The notes beneath the pieces are model-generated. The model was given only the letters and a program-made list of their open reading frames with translations. It was not told where the DNA came from and searched no databases. This document shows, one piece after another, positions 17,572 through 27,810 of a stretch of 64,000 bases of DNA. The first letter of the stretch is position 1. The number at the start of each line of letters is the position of its first letter. The stretch comes from Niabella beijingensis (lineage in GTDB: Bacteria; Bacteroidota; Bacteroidia; Chitinophagales; Chitinophagaceae), in NCBI RefSeq assembly GCF_020034665.1, contig NZ_JAIQDI010000001.1, positions 434,001 through 498,000 of the forward strand, written 5' to 3'. Made by a program: the position numbers and the translations under genes.

Positions 17572-20424
17572 TTAAAATTTGACCATAATACCTGCCGACC
17601 AGGATTTCAATACAGGATAGCCCTGCCCCAGCATCTCCGGGTCCACATCCACCGCCAGGTTATCCCAGGTAACCAGGTTCAAACCACTTACAAATATTTT
17701 CGCCTGCTGCATCCCCACCTTTTTCACCAGGCTTACCGGTAACTGGTACCCCAGCTCTACATTCCGCAGCCGGAGAAAATCGGCATTGCGTACCCAGAAG
17801 GTGGAGGCCTGGTAGTTATTGGGATTGGCCTGTGTAGTGAGCCTTGGATAAGTAGCTGTGGCCTGTGTTTGCGGCGTCCAGTGTCCATCGGCAGCCCAGT
17901 TAAGGATATTCGCATTATTGATGAATGGCTGGAATAAATAGCCGTTCAGGTATACGCTTTTATCGGCCACGCCCTGGAAAAAAACATCCAGGGAAACCCC
18001 TTTATAAGACACCCCTGCCTGAAACCCATAGTTGATCTCCGGATAGTTCCGCTTTCCAATCGCGATCTGGTCATTGACATCAATAAGGCCGTCGTTATTC
18101 TGATCCTTGTATTTCAGATCACCGGGAGCAACAATGGAAAAGGTCTGTACCGGGCTGGATGCGATATCACTTTCATCCTTAAAATAGCCGATGGCTTCCA
18201 GTCCGAAGTATTGCCCCACCGGATGCCCCTGCCTGTAACTGTAAGCTTCTTTCTTTGGCGTCTCCCAGCTTTCCTTAATTGTATTGTGTGCATAGGAGAA
18301 CTGCCCGCCAACATAATAATTCACCGTACCGGCATCCTCGCGGTAAGTAGCGGATATTTCGGCCCCTGTATTGTTCACCCTACCTAAGTTAGCCATCCTG
18401 CCCGAAGTATAACCTGCCAGTGCAGAGCCGGTGGCAGAGAGGTCAACCAGTATATCTTTCCGGTTCTCTTTAAACACATCTGCTGTAAGGCTTAGCCGGT
18501 TGTTGAACAAAGTGGCATCCACACCCAGGTTATAGATCATCGAACGCTCCCAGGTGATATCCGGATTGGCCATCGCCAGCTGCACCAGCCCGTTGTACCA
18601 GCTTTGCCCGGTTCCGAAATAATAACCCTGACTGCTGGCCACGCCCCAGTACTGGTTGTAGTTAAACCGCGGGGAGCCTTTATCATTTCCCACACTTCCT
18701 GCGGAGGCGCGTAATTTCAGGTAATTGATCCAGGAGGCATTTTGCAGGAATGATTCTTTATGCAGCAACCATCCGGCGGACAACGCAGGAAAAAAACCAA
18801 AACGTTTGCCGGGCGCATAATTCTCGAGACCACTATAGGAGAACACCCCTTCGGCGAAATATTTATCCCTATACCCATAGGTCAGGCGCCCCGCCAGGTT
18901 CTGCATGGCAAAGGGCGAAGCATTGCCCAGCACGGTATATTTATCCTGCTGAAAAAACAGCATCCCTCCCAGCTGGTGCTCCCCGAACCGGCGTCCATAG
19001 TCCAGTCCGCCCTGAAAGATCAGCCGGTTATTCTCATAATCGCCGCCGGTTACTACGGTGAGATCCGTATCCAGACTGCGTTGCAGGTAATACATAGAAT
19101 CCTGTCCGCTGGCACCTTTTGTCCATATCGGCTCATAATAAGCGTAGGTCCGGGTCTTATCGTAACGGTTCTGCAGCATATTATCAAATAATACCGCGCC
19201 GAATACATTAAGGCCGCCGGTAATAAAATCGAGCTTTTGTGTAACCCGTACATTCATCTGGATGTTCCGGTCGTGCCGCGACTGGTAACCTCTTTTCAAG
19301 AGGTCGCCCAGGGGGTTGGAAGGAAAGGCGGCTGTTCCAGTAATATTTCCGTCCGGTGTCATCGCCGGGTACAGGTTGGGTGCATAAGTAAGCATGTTTT
19401 GCCAGAAGGTAGCCGTAGCTACGGGAGGGAACTTCCGGTCCTGTATATTTCCTCCGATCCCTACCTGTGCCGAAAGTGTTTTTGTGAGGTTTACATCCAG
19501 GTTGGCACGCAGGTTGAGCTGGTTGTATCCTATATTGGCATTGTGCTCTCCGTCTGTGCGCGCATACAATCCCTGGTTGTTCAGATAGCCAAGCATCACA
19601 AAATATTTTGCCGTCTGATTTCCGCCATTAAAGCTGACCGTGTAATCCTGTATGGGCGCCTGTTTTCGTAATATTTCATTCATCCAGTTCACATCCGGGT
19701 ACAGGTAGGGGTCTGTTTTCTGGCGGTAGCCTTCCAGTTGTGCATCGGTATACAACGCCGGCAAGCCATCATTTTGCAGCGCCTCATTGTAGAGGCGGGC
19801 AAAATCATAGGATGATGCCATTTTGGGCAATTGTGTGGGGGACTGTACGCCATACCGCAGGTTCAGTGCGATCTGCGGCTTTTCAGAAACGGTCCCTCTT
19901 TTTGTCGTTACCAGCAGCACACCGTTACCACCCCGGGCACCGTACATTGCCACGGCAGCAGCGTCTTTTAATACCGACACGCTTTCGATTTCATCCGGAG
20001 ATATAAAACTGATGCTGTTTACCTGTATCCCGTCAACAATCAGCAGGATGCCGTTATTCAAACTGGTATGCTGGCCACGGATCAGGATGGAGGGGTCATC
20101 GAAGCCCGGTGCCGCGCCGGTATTGGTAATGGTCACCCCCGGCAGTTTTCCCGCCAGCGCATTGGTTAATGTGGCCGTCTGTGTTTTCTTAAGCTCCGCC
20201 CCGGTAACGCTTGAAACAGCAGCATTGCTTTGATCTTTGGAGAGCGTGCCATAAGCCACCCGTACCGAAGAATCCGGGTTCACATCATACTGAACCGATT
20301 GTGCATGTGCGGCATTCCAGAGAAAACCGCAGCACAACAACAATCCCGTTCTGAGGCAGCGCACCGCAATGCCTCCGGTCTGATCTATTCCTGATTTCAT
20401 TTTCATTGCATTCCTTTTGTGCAT
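17572..20424 (-). CDS. SusC/RagA TonB-dependent transporter (short N-terminus)
   Basis: A 950-residue outer-membrane TonB-dependent receptor. A signal peptide (ending NAAHAQ) is followed almost directly by the plug domain (VSSVTGAELKKTQTATLTNALAGKLPGV, ILIRGQHTS, IESVSVLKDAAAVAMYGARGGNGVLLVTTKRG). The 22-strand barrel follows, ending in SAGIMVKF with terminal Phe. Unlike the 1051-residue SusC upstream, it lacks the CarboxypepD-regulatory-like domain before the plug, which accounts for its short length. It pairs with the SusD just downstream and imports oligosaccharides using TonB energy. Alternative starts exist at internal Met7 or Met9. Confidence 0.94.
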   Translation of the reverse strand: MHKRNAMKMKSGIDQTGGIAVRCLRTGLLLCCGFLWNAAHAQSVQYDVNPDSSVRVAYGTLSKDQSNAAVSSVTGAELKKTQTATLTNALAGKLPGVTITNTGAAPGFDDPSILIRGQHTSLNNGILLIVDGIQVNSISFISPDEIESVSVLKDAAAVAMYGARGGNGVLLVTTKRGTVSEKPQIALNLRYGVQSPTQLPKMASSYDFARLYNEALQNDGLPALYTDAQLEGYRQKTDPYLYPDVNWMNEILRKQAPIQDYTVSFNGGNQTAKYFVMLGYLNNQGLYARTDGEHNANIGYNQLNLRANLDVNLTKTLSAQVGIGGNIQDRKFPPVATATFWQNMLTYAPNLYPAMTPDGNITGTAAFPSNPLGDLLKRGYQSRHDRNIQMNVRVTQKLDFITGGLNVFGAVLFDNMLQNRYDKTRTYAYYEPIWTKGASGQDSMYYLQRSLDTDLTVVTGGDYENNRLIFQGGLDYGRRFGEHQLGGMLFFQQDKYTVLGNASPFAMQNLAGRLTYGYRDKYFAEGVFSYSGLENYAPGKRFGFFPALSAGWLLHKESFLQNASWINYLKLRASAGSVGNDKGSPRFNYNQYWGVASSQGYYFGTGQSWYNGLVQLAMANPDITWERSMIYNLGVDATLFNNRLSLTADVFKENRKDILVDLSATGSALAGYTSGRMANLGRVNNTGAEISATYREDAGTVNYYVGGQFSYAHNTIKESWETPKKEAYSYRQGHPVGQYFGLEAIGYFKDESDIASSPVQTFSIVAPGDLKYKDQNNDGLIDVNDQIAIGKRNYPEINYGFQAGVSYKGVSLDVFFQGVADKSVYLNGYLFQPFINNANILNWAADGHWTPQTQATATYPRLTTQANPNNYQASTFWVRNADFLRLRNVELGYQLPVSLVKKVGMQQAKIFVSGLNLVTWDNLAVDVDPEMLGQGYPVLKSWSAGIMVKF

Positions 20425-20448
20425 GTACTTTTTATTACCGTTACGGGC

Positions 20449-22248
20449 TTACCATCCGGGATTTTGCTGGATATACCCCAGGTTGATCTCGCTGACCCGG
20501 AACGGATACAGGTACATTTTGTCATTCCATACCCGGTCTTCAAATTTTTCCAGGCGATAGGTAGGGTTGGCACCGCCTTTTAAACGCAGCCCGTACATCC
20601 CGCCACGCATCACGCCTTCATCACCGGCGATCATCCAGCGCCGCACATCAAAATAACGGTGCTCTTCAAATGCCAGTTCCACGCCGCGCTCCCGGCGTAT
20701 CTTCCGGCGCATATCTTCCTGGTTGGTATAGGCATAATCCGGCATGTTCACCCTCCGGCGTACTTCATTCAGGGCCCAGACGATCTGACCGCCATCCCCG
20801 TTCATCTCGTTTAATGCCTCTGCATAGTTGAGGTAGAATTCCGCCAGGCGGAACGTGATCCACTTGGGTGGCGGATTGGAGCCATTGCTGACCCCCTTCG
20901 CAAACTTGCGGAGAAAGCCCACACCATTATAAGCATCCAGCAGTTTACCATGCTGTTCATAAAAATGATATACGGTGCCTGTGCCTCTTGCCCATTCTTC
21001 ACCGGAATAAAAAACCGATGCCTGGAACCTCGGATCGAGCTCCTTTAATTTTTGCCGGTACTGAGTATAAGGATAATCTACCCCCTCCTGCTCGTCCCAG
21101 GTCTGATCGGTACCATCGGCCTTCTGATAGAACTTGGTAAAATTCAGGGTAACGCCGATATTGATCGGGTCCGATCCGGTATAAACAACCGTACCCGGTG
21201 TCATAAACCGTACAAAGTAGTTATTGGTACTGGTGCCCATCAGGCCTGCGTCCAGGATGGTCTCGTTCACACTGGGGTTGATAAAGATCTCCTCATAGCG
21301 ATCCACAGGGTTGCTTTTTCCTTTATACAGTTCGCACCAGCCACTTTCATTCGCCGCCCAATCGAGCACCGCTTTGCTGGCATCCGCAGCCAGTTTCCAG
21401 CGGTTGGGATCATAACTGGTATAACCGATCAGTTCGCGCAGTTTGGGATCGCCCACCGGCACGTAGGATTGCGCCGTATTGAACAGGGGGCTGGCCGCAT
21501 ATAACAGTACCCGGGCTTTTAATGCCAGTGCCGCACCTTTTACGATACGTCCCCGGTACTTGCTTTCATAGGCACTGGGCAGGTTTTTTGCCGCTTCATC
21601 ACAGCTGTTCACGATAAAATCCACCGTTTCGGCATAGGTACTTCTGGGTACCCGCACCTCGGGTATATCCGCAGCACTGCTTACTTTTAATACCTTGTCT
21701 ACAATAGCAACCCCACCCAATCGCTGCATCAGGTCAAAATGCATCAGTGCTCTTAAAAAGACCGCCTCTGCCTTCATAGATGCCTTTTCTGCATCGGAGA
21801 ACGGTGATTTATCAATATTCTCAATAAAGATATTTGCATTGCGTATGCCTTTATAACAAAATTCACTGCGGAACTCATACCAGTAAATATCGCTGGAACC
21901 CCAGTTACCTTTATTAAATGCTTCTGCGCCGGTGATATTGGAATACGCATCCGCTTCATCATCTGCGGCCGCAACGATCGTATAGGTAGCACCGTAATGA
22001 TAAAAACCGTTCTCCCCGGAAGCCCAGTAGTAAGGGAATTCAAAAATGGAACAGGTACGGTATACACTCCAGAGGAATTGCTCGGTGCGCTCCCGTGAGG
22101 CAAAGACATCTTCCAGTTTGATGTCGCTGCTCTCGGGCTTTTCCAGGTACCGGTTACAGGAACCGAGCAGCAGGCACGCAATGCTCCATAAAATCAGTTT
22201 ATTGAAAACGATTGGTTTCATCAGTGTATGTATTAAGCTTCGTTTCAT
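20449..22248 (-). CDS. SusD/RagB-family glycan-binding lipoprotein
   Basis: A 599-residue lipoprotein with lipobox LLGSC and Cys31 followed by Asn-Arg. SusD signatures are MHFDLMQRLGGVAIVDKVL, LALKARVLLYAASPLFN, RRERGVELAFEEHRYFDVRRWMIAGDEGV and the PGW C-terminus. It is the partner of the SusC at 22286-25441 (37-bp gap). It precedes the second SusC by 24 bp, so the two pairs are probably one transcript. The gene is clearly diverged from the SusD at 15840-17561, suggesting the two pairs bind different oligosaccharides or different stages of the same glycan. Confidence 0.95.
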   Translation of the reverse strand: MKRSLIHTLMKPIVFNKLILWSIACLLLGSCNRYLEKPESSDIKLEDVFASRERTEQFLWSVYRTCSIFEFPYYWASGENGFYHYGATYTIVAAADDEADAYSNITGAEAFNKGNWGSSDIYWYEFRSEFCYKGIRNANIFIENIDKSPFSDAEKASMKAEAVFLRALMHFDLMQRLGGVAIVDKVLKVSSAADIPEVRVPRSTYAETVDFIVNSCDEAAKNLPSAYESKYRGRIVKGAALALKARVLLYAASPLFNTAQSYVPVGDPKLRELIGYTSYDPNRWKLAADASKAVLDWAANESGWCELYKGKSNPVDRYEEIFINPSVNETILDAGLMGTSTNNYFVRFMTPGTVVYTGSDPINIGVTLNFTKFYQKADGTDQTWDEQEGVDYPYTQYRQKLKELDPRFQASVFYSGEEWARGTGTVYHFYEQHGKLLDAYNGVGFLRKFAKGVSNGSNPPPKWITFRLAEFYLNYAEALNEMNGDGGQIVWALNEVRRRVNMPDYAYTNQEDMRRKIRRERGVELAFEEHRYFDVRRWMIAGDEGVMRGGMYGLRLKGGANPTYRLEKFEDRVWNDKMYLYPFRVSEINLGYIQQNPGW

Positions 22249-22285
22249 CCGTATTATTTTTTGTTTTTATGACGGGGATGGAACC

Positions 22286-25200
22286 TTAGAATGACAGATT
22301 GATACCGCCGTTAAACACCCGCATGGGAGGATAGGTACGGCCCCATAACTCGCGCGCATCCGGATCCTTGCTGTATTTGAAATGACTCTTTGTAAGGAGG
22401 TTATTGCCGCTTACATAGACGCGCAGGTTGTTTAATCCCATGCGTTTCAGGGTCTGCGATGTAAAACGGTAGCCCAGCTCCAGATTTTTCAGGCGGATAT
22501 AAGAGGCGTCCTGCACCCAGAAGCTGGAAGGCTGATAGTTGTGCTGCCGATCCGGAGATACCTCCACCCTTGGAAAAGAGATCGGTTCTCCGTTGGCGTA
22601 GCGCTCGGGGGTCCAGCGCTCCATATGCCATTCCTGCGCGCTTCCCCAGGAGGACACAAAGGGGTAAGCAGCGGCCGAAGCAAAGCTGGCCGATACATGA
22701 TCCGTGCCCTGCACCAGGACACTCAGATCAAACCCCTTCCAGGAAAAACCACCGGACATGCTGTAGGTCACTTCCGGCCAGTCGGAATAACCTACCGGCC
22801 CCATATCGTCTTCATCAATGATGCCGTTTCCATCCAGGTCCTTGTACTTCATATCCCCCGGCTGCAGGCCGGCACCCTCCCATTTTGACTTGGGACGGTT
22901 GGGATCGTTGATCTCCTCCCAGGAATTATAAAATCCTTCAAAGCTCAGTCCGAAATATTGCTGAATGGGTTTTCCGGTACGTCTTAAATAGTCGTATTTG
23001 CGGTCCGGCTCGTCCTGGAAAATAATTTCATTACGGGCAAATGCATAGCTGGCCTTTACCCAGTATTGCAGCTGGGCGGTCTGCCCGGTATAGCCGAGCT
23101 CCAGCTCGTATCCGTGATTGTTTACCTTGCCGATATTGGCAGGCGGCAGTGTAGCAGCTACCAGCTCGGGAACCGTAGACAGGTACCAGAGGATATTATC
23201 TCTCTTTTCTTCAAAATAATCGCCGTTAAAAGAAAGCCGGTCATCCAGGAACTTCAGCTCTGCACCGATATCCATCTTTTTCGATTTCTCCCAGGTCACA
23301 TCCGGGTTACCGATGGCACCTTCGTTGTATACATTGTAGCGGGCAAAATCCACACCCGGGTTGCCGAACACCACGGCCTGATTGCCTCCGTTGTTAAGAC
23401 TGTAGGGAGGATCCAGATACAGGTAACGCTGGCCGCCGATCTCGTCATTACCCACCACCCCGTAAGATCCCCGGAACTTTACAAAACTGACCCAGCTGTT
23501 CTTTGGGAAGAACGGTTCGTTGGAAAGTACCCATCCCAGGGATACGGAAGGAAAAAAGCCGTAACGCTTTCCTTCAGGAAAATTCTCTGACCCATTATAC
23601 CCCATGTTCAGTTCGGTGAGATAGCGGTTCTTGTAATCATAGGTCACCCTTGATACCATACCCAGGTACACATGAGGCAGCTTGTACAGCAGGCTGGGCC
23701 GTACTTCGCGGGAAAAGTTCCCCAGTACCAAACCGGAAACATTGTGCCCGTTAAAACCACGTTTGTATTCGATAGCCGCTTCCGTATATACTTTCCGCCA
23801 TTTGTTGGCATCACCTACTGCTTCGGAAATACCGGTAAACGGGCCGTCTTCCGCACTTTGATACAAGCGGTACCCTTCCGGAGCTTCAGGGTCCTTCATT
23901 ACCGTCCACTTTGGAAAATTCTTACTCTGGCTTTTATTTTTCAGATAGTAACTGTCATAAGCCCCCATTGCGCGCACGCTCAATCCTTTTGTAATACGAT
24001 CGAGTTTATAGGTAATCTGGAGATTGGTATTAAGCGTGCTGGAATATTGTTCGGTAAGGAAGGCACCGGAAGCACTTGTAGGCCCTGCATCCCCCCAGGG
24101 GTTAAAATTGGGCACAGCCCCCGGCAGACCGATCACCCGTTCGATGTATTTGCCATCGATAAAAACAGGACTGGTCATCGGCGGGCGGTTGGCTGCTTTG
24201 TCAAAAGCCGCCCAGGCACCCCCGTTGGGTATGCTGTTATCGGTGATCTGATTGCCCAGCTTTACCTGGATCAGCAGGTCCTGGCTCAGCTTGAAATCAA
24301 AGTTCATCCGCACATTGTACTTATCATACTTTTGTTTGTAGGGAAAACCCAGGCTTTGTTCGGGCTGCTGGTAGCCTCCGCTCTGGTTAAAATAACCCAG
24401 CGAAGTATAATAGCGTACCTTTTCTGTGCCGCCAGAGATATTGGCATTATAGGATTGCTGGAACGAATAGGGTTTGATCAGTTCATCGATCCAGTTGTTG
24501 CTGGGATGAAAAATGGGGTCTGCCCCGGATTTGTACAATTCGAGGTCTTCCGGGGTAAAGGTCACTTTATCTGCTGCAATTCCTCCGTTCCGCTCCGCCT
24601 CATTCCGCAATACGGCATAGTCATAGGAGTTAAGGTATTTGGGAAGGATCGTGGGTTGTATTGCTGCGGCATTGGCGGTTACATTTACCTGCGGGCGGCC
24701 CATCTTTCCCTGTTTGGTAGTGATCAGGATCACACCGTTTGCACCCCGTACCCCGTAAACAGCGGTTGAAGAAGCATCTTTTAAAACGCTGATGGATTCG
24801 ATCTCATTTGGGTCAAGGTTGTTATAGGTATCCCGCTGCACCCCATCGATAAGGATCAGGGGGTTCCGGCCGCCGGCATTCAGGGTCGCCATTCCACGGA
24901 TGAAAATAGTAGCCTTGTCATTACCAAATTCGCCCGATGTTTGTACCGCCTGCAGTCCCGGGGCCATCCCGATGAGCGCATTACTGATACCGGCAACCGG
25001 GGCTTTTACCAGATCGCTGCCGGATACCGTGGCAATAGCACCCGTCACGGTCAGCTTCTTTTGTTCGCCATATCCGACCACCACTACCTCTTCCATTTCT
25101 TTTTGTTCCGCGATCAGCACTACATTGATCTGTGACTGCTGTCCCACCGGCTGTTCCAGGGAATTGTATCCGACAAGGGAGAAAACCAGCACGGGATTGC

Positions 25201-25441
25201 CGACATTATCCGGTACCACTAATGAATACCGGCCTTCCTGGTCCGTAGAAGCACCGGTTCCGGTCCCTTTAATGGTTACAGTTACGCCTGCCAGCGGAGT
25301 GCCGGTCTTCTGATCGGTAACAATCCCGGAAACCGGTTGCTGTTCTTTATGCCAGGCACCGGTAACAATACGACCGGCAGCGGTTGCGGAAGCACCGGTT
25401 GCAACAACCAGGAAAGTGGCAAAAAACAATCTGAATAACAT
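22286..25441 (-). CDS. SusC/RagA TonB-dependent transporter
   Basis: The start is placed at the ATG at 25441 (MLFRLFFATFLVVATGASATAAG, a proper signal peptide); a longer frame begins at 25507. The product is 1051 residues. In order it has a CarboxypepD-regulatory-like domain (VSGIVTDQKTGTPLAGVTVTIKGTGTG), the plug (VTGAIATVSGSDLVKAPVAGISNALIGMAPGL, then ILIDGVQRDTYNNLDPNEIESISVLKDASSTAVYGVRGANGVILITTKQG), and the barrel ending GGINLSF. It is the first gene of the polysaccharide locus and faces the divergent AraC regulator across a 660-bp gap. Confidence 0.95.
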   Translation of the reverse strand: MLFRLFFATFLVVATGASATAAGRIVTGAWHKEQQPVSGIVTDQKTGTPLAGVTVTIKGTGTGASTDQEGRYSLVVPDNVGNPVLVFSLVGYNSLEQPVGQQSQINVVLIAEQKEMEEVVVVGYGEQKKLTVTGAIATVSGSDLVKAPVAGISNALIGMAPGLQAVQTSGEFGNDKATIFIRGMATLNAGGRNPLILIDGVQRDTYNNLDPNEIESISVLKDASSTAVYGVRGANGVILITTKQGKMGRPQVNVTANAAAIQPTILPKYLNSYDYAVLRNEAERNGGIAADKVTFTPEDLELYKSGADPIFHPSNNWIDELIKPYSFQQSYNANISGGTEKVRYYTSLGYFNQSGGYQQPEQSLGFPYKQKYDKYNVRMNFDFKLSQDLLIQVKLGNQITDNSIPNGGAWAAFDKAANRPPMTSPVFIDGKYIERVIGLPGAVPNFNPWGDAGPTSASGAFLTEQYSSTLNTNLQITYKLDRITKGLSVRAMGAYDSYYLKNKSQSKNFPKWTVMKDPEAPEGYRLYQSAEDGPFTGISEAVGDANKWRKVYTEAAIEYKRGFNGHNVSGLVLGNFSREVRPSLLYKLPHVYLGMVSRVTYDYKNRYLTELNMGYNGSENFPEGKRYGFFPSVSLGWVLSNEPFFPKNSWVSFVKFRGSYGVVGNDEIGGQRYLYLDPPYSLNNGGNQAVVFGNPGVDFARYNVYNEGAIGNPDVTWEKSKKMDIGAELKFLDDRLSFNGDYFEEKRDNILWYLSTVPELVAATLPPANIGKVNNHGYELELGYTGQTAQLQYWVKASYAFARNEIIFQDEPDRKYDYLRRTGKPIQQYFGLSFEGFYNSWEEINDPNRPKSKWEGAGLQPGDMKYKDLDGNGIIDEDDMGPVGYSDWPEVTYSMSGGFSWKGFDLSVLVQGTDHVSASFASAAAYPFVSSWGSAQEWHMERWTPERYANGEPISFPRVEVSPDRQHNYQPSSFWVQDASYIRLKNLELGYRFTSQTLKRMGLNNLRVYVSGNNLLTKSHFKYSKDPDARELWGRTYPPMRVFNGGINLSF

Positions 25442-26103
25442 AATAGCCGTTTTAATATAATATACAGGTGCCGTCGCCCTGCCTGTTTTACCTCCCTGCG
25501 GGAGCATACCTTTTATCTGGATTAAAGATCAACCGTTATCAAAGCAAGCTGAATTTTTATTTCTGATATCTATGTCAAATAGTACAATCTGTATTTGTTC
25601 GCCTATTAAAAATCATTGCATGGTATATTTTTAATAAGGAACAAAAAATGCCCCCCGTCTTAAAAACCGGTTTAAGCAACTTCGTTAGTAACTACACAGC
25701 AGTAGCGTTGCGGACGACCCGTTTTTCCACTTATCATTCTCTTTCATCCCTGCGTGTAAAATTCCAATAAAATGAATGCCGAGGAAATAGATATTCCCGG
25801 GAAAATAATGGATTTTTTTATGCTTCGCCCTTGAAATATTTTGATCCGCCTGTTGTAACCGGAACTGTACTAGTCACGCCAAACCGGCTCAGGTAAAGCC
25901 TTTCAGCGATCCGTTTCCGGTATCTTTTATTTTGCCCGGCCGCAAAATTACGGGTCACGATTGCCGTTTACACACCGGGAAGTAATAAAGTGTTGCGGAA
26001 ATTCTCTTTATTTTTTAACCCGATCCGGCAGGCCATATAGAAAATATGGATATTTTTACAGTACTGCGGGAACGGGTGTTCCTGCAGTGAAAACGGTTCT
26101 TCC
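25442..26103. promoter_or_regulatory. Divergent regulatory region between the SusC operon and araC-type gene
   Basis: No gene is supported in these 660 bp. It must hold the promoter of the minus-strand operon and that of the plus-strand regulator. One imperfect palindrome is visible at 25659-25676 (CTTAAA, six-base spacer beginning AACC, TTTAAG), a possible regulator site. I see no exact match to the Bacteroidota promoter consensus (TTTG, about 19 bases, TANNTTTG). Confidence 0.4.
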
Positions 26104-26991
26104 ATGAATGCATTCAATTCAGAAAACGTCCAGAAAAAGATGGAAGGCTTTGCAGGCCAGTTGACCTGTATCCTGCCGCAGGCCAAAGTAAAATTCTGTG
26201 CCCAGCATATTTTTTGCAAAAATCTTTACATTACCGATATCGGTTATTATCCCAATGCCGCACATCATGAGCGCGAACGTCCCAGGGGCTGCGCCCAGTA
26301 TATCCTGATCCATTGTGTAAAAGGAAGAGGCTGGTTTTCTATAGAGCAAAAGCGGTACGAAGTAAACCCTAATGAATTTTTTATCATTCCTGCCGGTGCT
26401 GCACATCATTATGGTGCGCATGAAAAGGATCCCTGGAGCATTTACTGGCTTCATTTTTCAGGGGCCGATGCCGATTTTTATTCCCGGCTGCTTACCAAAA
26501 CCCAGGGAAAAGCACCGGTAAGTGCGGTGGTCAGCACTTCCCGTCAGCTTATATTCTATGATATCATCCAGCACCTGGAGCTTATGAACAATACAGATAA
26601 TATTATTTACAGCTGCAGTTCGGTACATGCCTACCTCTCGTCCTTCCAGAACACCCAGATAAAATTGTCTGCCAACGAAAATGACATCATTCAGCAGTGC
26701 ATCACTTTTATGAAACAGAACCTGGACAAACCGCTGCGCCTGGATGAGATCAGCACCGAAGTAGGCCTCTCGTCCTCCCATCTCTCCTCCCTGTTTAAAA
26801 AACAGGTAAAATCAAGTCCGATCCATTTATTTACTTCCCTTAAAATACAGAAGGCCTGCCAGATGCTGATGGACAACGCGCATAACATTAAAACGATCTC
26901 GTACAGCCTGGGCTACGAGGATCAGTATCATTTTTCCCGGGTCTTCAAAAAGATCATGGGGATCTCACCCAAGCACTTTAAGAATAAATAG
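26104..26991 (+). CDS. AraC-family transcriptional regulator of the polysaccharide locus
   Basis: A 295-residue protein with an N-terminal cupin-like ligand domain (about 60-125: YILIHCVKGRGWFSIEQKRYEVNPNEFFIIPAGAAHHYGAH). The C-terminal double helix-turn-helix spans about 195-293 (LRLDEISTEVGLSSSHLSSLFKKQ; LGYEDQYHFSRVFKKIMGISPKHF). These one-component regulators sense a small molecule in the cytoplasm, typically a mono- or disaccharide. Its position divergent from the SusC/D operon makes it the likely activator of the locus. It replaces the hybrid two-component sensor or ECF sigma/anti-sigma pair commonly found with SusC/D systems, neither of which is present here. Confidence 0.9.
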   Translation: MNAFNSENVQKKMEGFAGQLTCILPQAKVKFCAQHIFCKNLYITDIGYYPNAAHHERERPRGCAQYILIHCVKGRGWFSIEQKRYEVNPNEFFIIPAGAAHHYGAHEKDPWSIYWLHFSGADADFYSRLLTKTQGKAPVSAVVSTSRQLIFYDIIQHLELMNNTDNIIYSCSSVHAYLSSFQNTQIKLSANENDIIQQCITFMKQNLDKPLRLDEISTEVGLSSSHLSSLFKKQVKSSPIHLFTSLKIQKACQMLMDNAHNIKTISYSLGYEDQYHFSRVFKKIMGISPKHFKNK

Positions 26992-27810
26992 ACAGGCACA
27001 GCAAACAGACCATTGCAGCTGCAGTCCACTCCCCGGCAAACAGCGCTACCCTGTTGCTGTGTTTCCTTCTTTCCACACTTCTATTATAAATAAATTGTCA
27101 ACTATCCTTGATCCGAACCTTGAAAGTGGTTTAAAGTATAGATTGTAAAAAAGATAAGGCCTTCTTCTTTACCTTTTTTAAAATGATCGAAATAAAAATA
27201 GGCTTGTTCCTCAAATTTCATATAGCAGGTTTATAAGAAAACGTAGCTATTATTATACTGGCGAATTATAGCTACATCTGAAAAGCATAAGTTGAGATTG
27301 GTGCAGGCAGCCGGCTATACTGGGTTTTTGGGTTTGCATGCATAAAGGATTCCATATAGACAAACTTCCGATATGGTTGAAATCGCTTTTTGCATTGCTT
27401 TAGCAAAAGTCTTACAAAAATAATATAGAAGCACACTACATCTACCATCCATTTATTATGAAAAACCATGAATTACTTACGAAAATCACAAATAACTTCC
27501 TAAGCATAGAGGATATAAAAGGCTAGGTATATACGGAATTGTCAAAGCTGGCCAAAGCCAACCTAAATGATACACTTTAACGATTAAAGACAATTCTATT
27601 AATGCACTAAAGACCAGCAAATTTTAGTACATTTATACGCTGTTTTATAATGTTTCAGGATAAAGCCAAAGCATATCCCATATTAAATCACAATTGCAGC
27701 CTGCTTTCCCGAAATTAAGCACAACACTGTTTCTAAAAGGATTTTTATAACGCTTCTTACCGAGACTTGCGGTATATATTGCAAATTGACAAACATTAGA
27801 TAAAAAAGAG
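26992..27810. other. AT-rich gap with a possible broken small gene
   Basis: About 820 bp without a convincing gene, at the point where composition changes from GC-richer to AT-rich. At 27458-27526 an ATG opens a 22-codon frame (MKNHELLTKITNNFLSIE...). It ends in TAG and continues open in the same frame for 17 more codons (VYTELSKLAKANLNDTL) to a TAA at 27580. This may be a small gene with a nonsense mutation or only chance. Nothing else is recognisable. Confidence 0.3.

Noticed and set aside
1-25441. Naming the locus a chondroitin sulfate or heparin utilization locus
   Set aside because: No sulfatase or heparinase gene is visible, and PL8 plus GH88 also fit unsulfated and microbial uronic-acid polymers.
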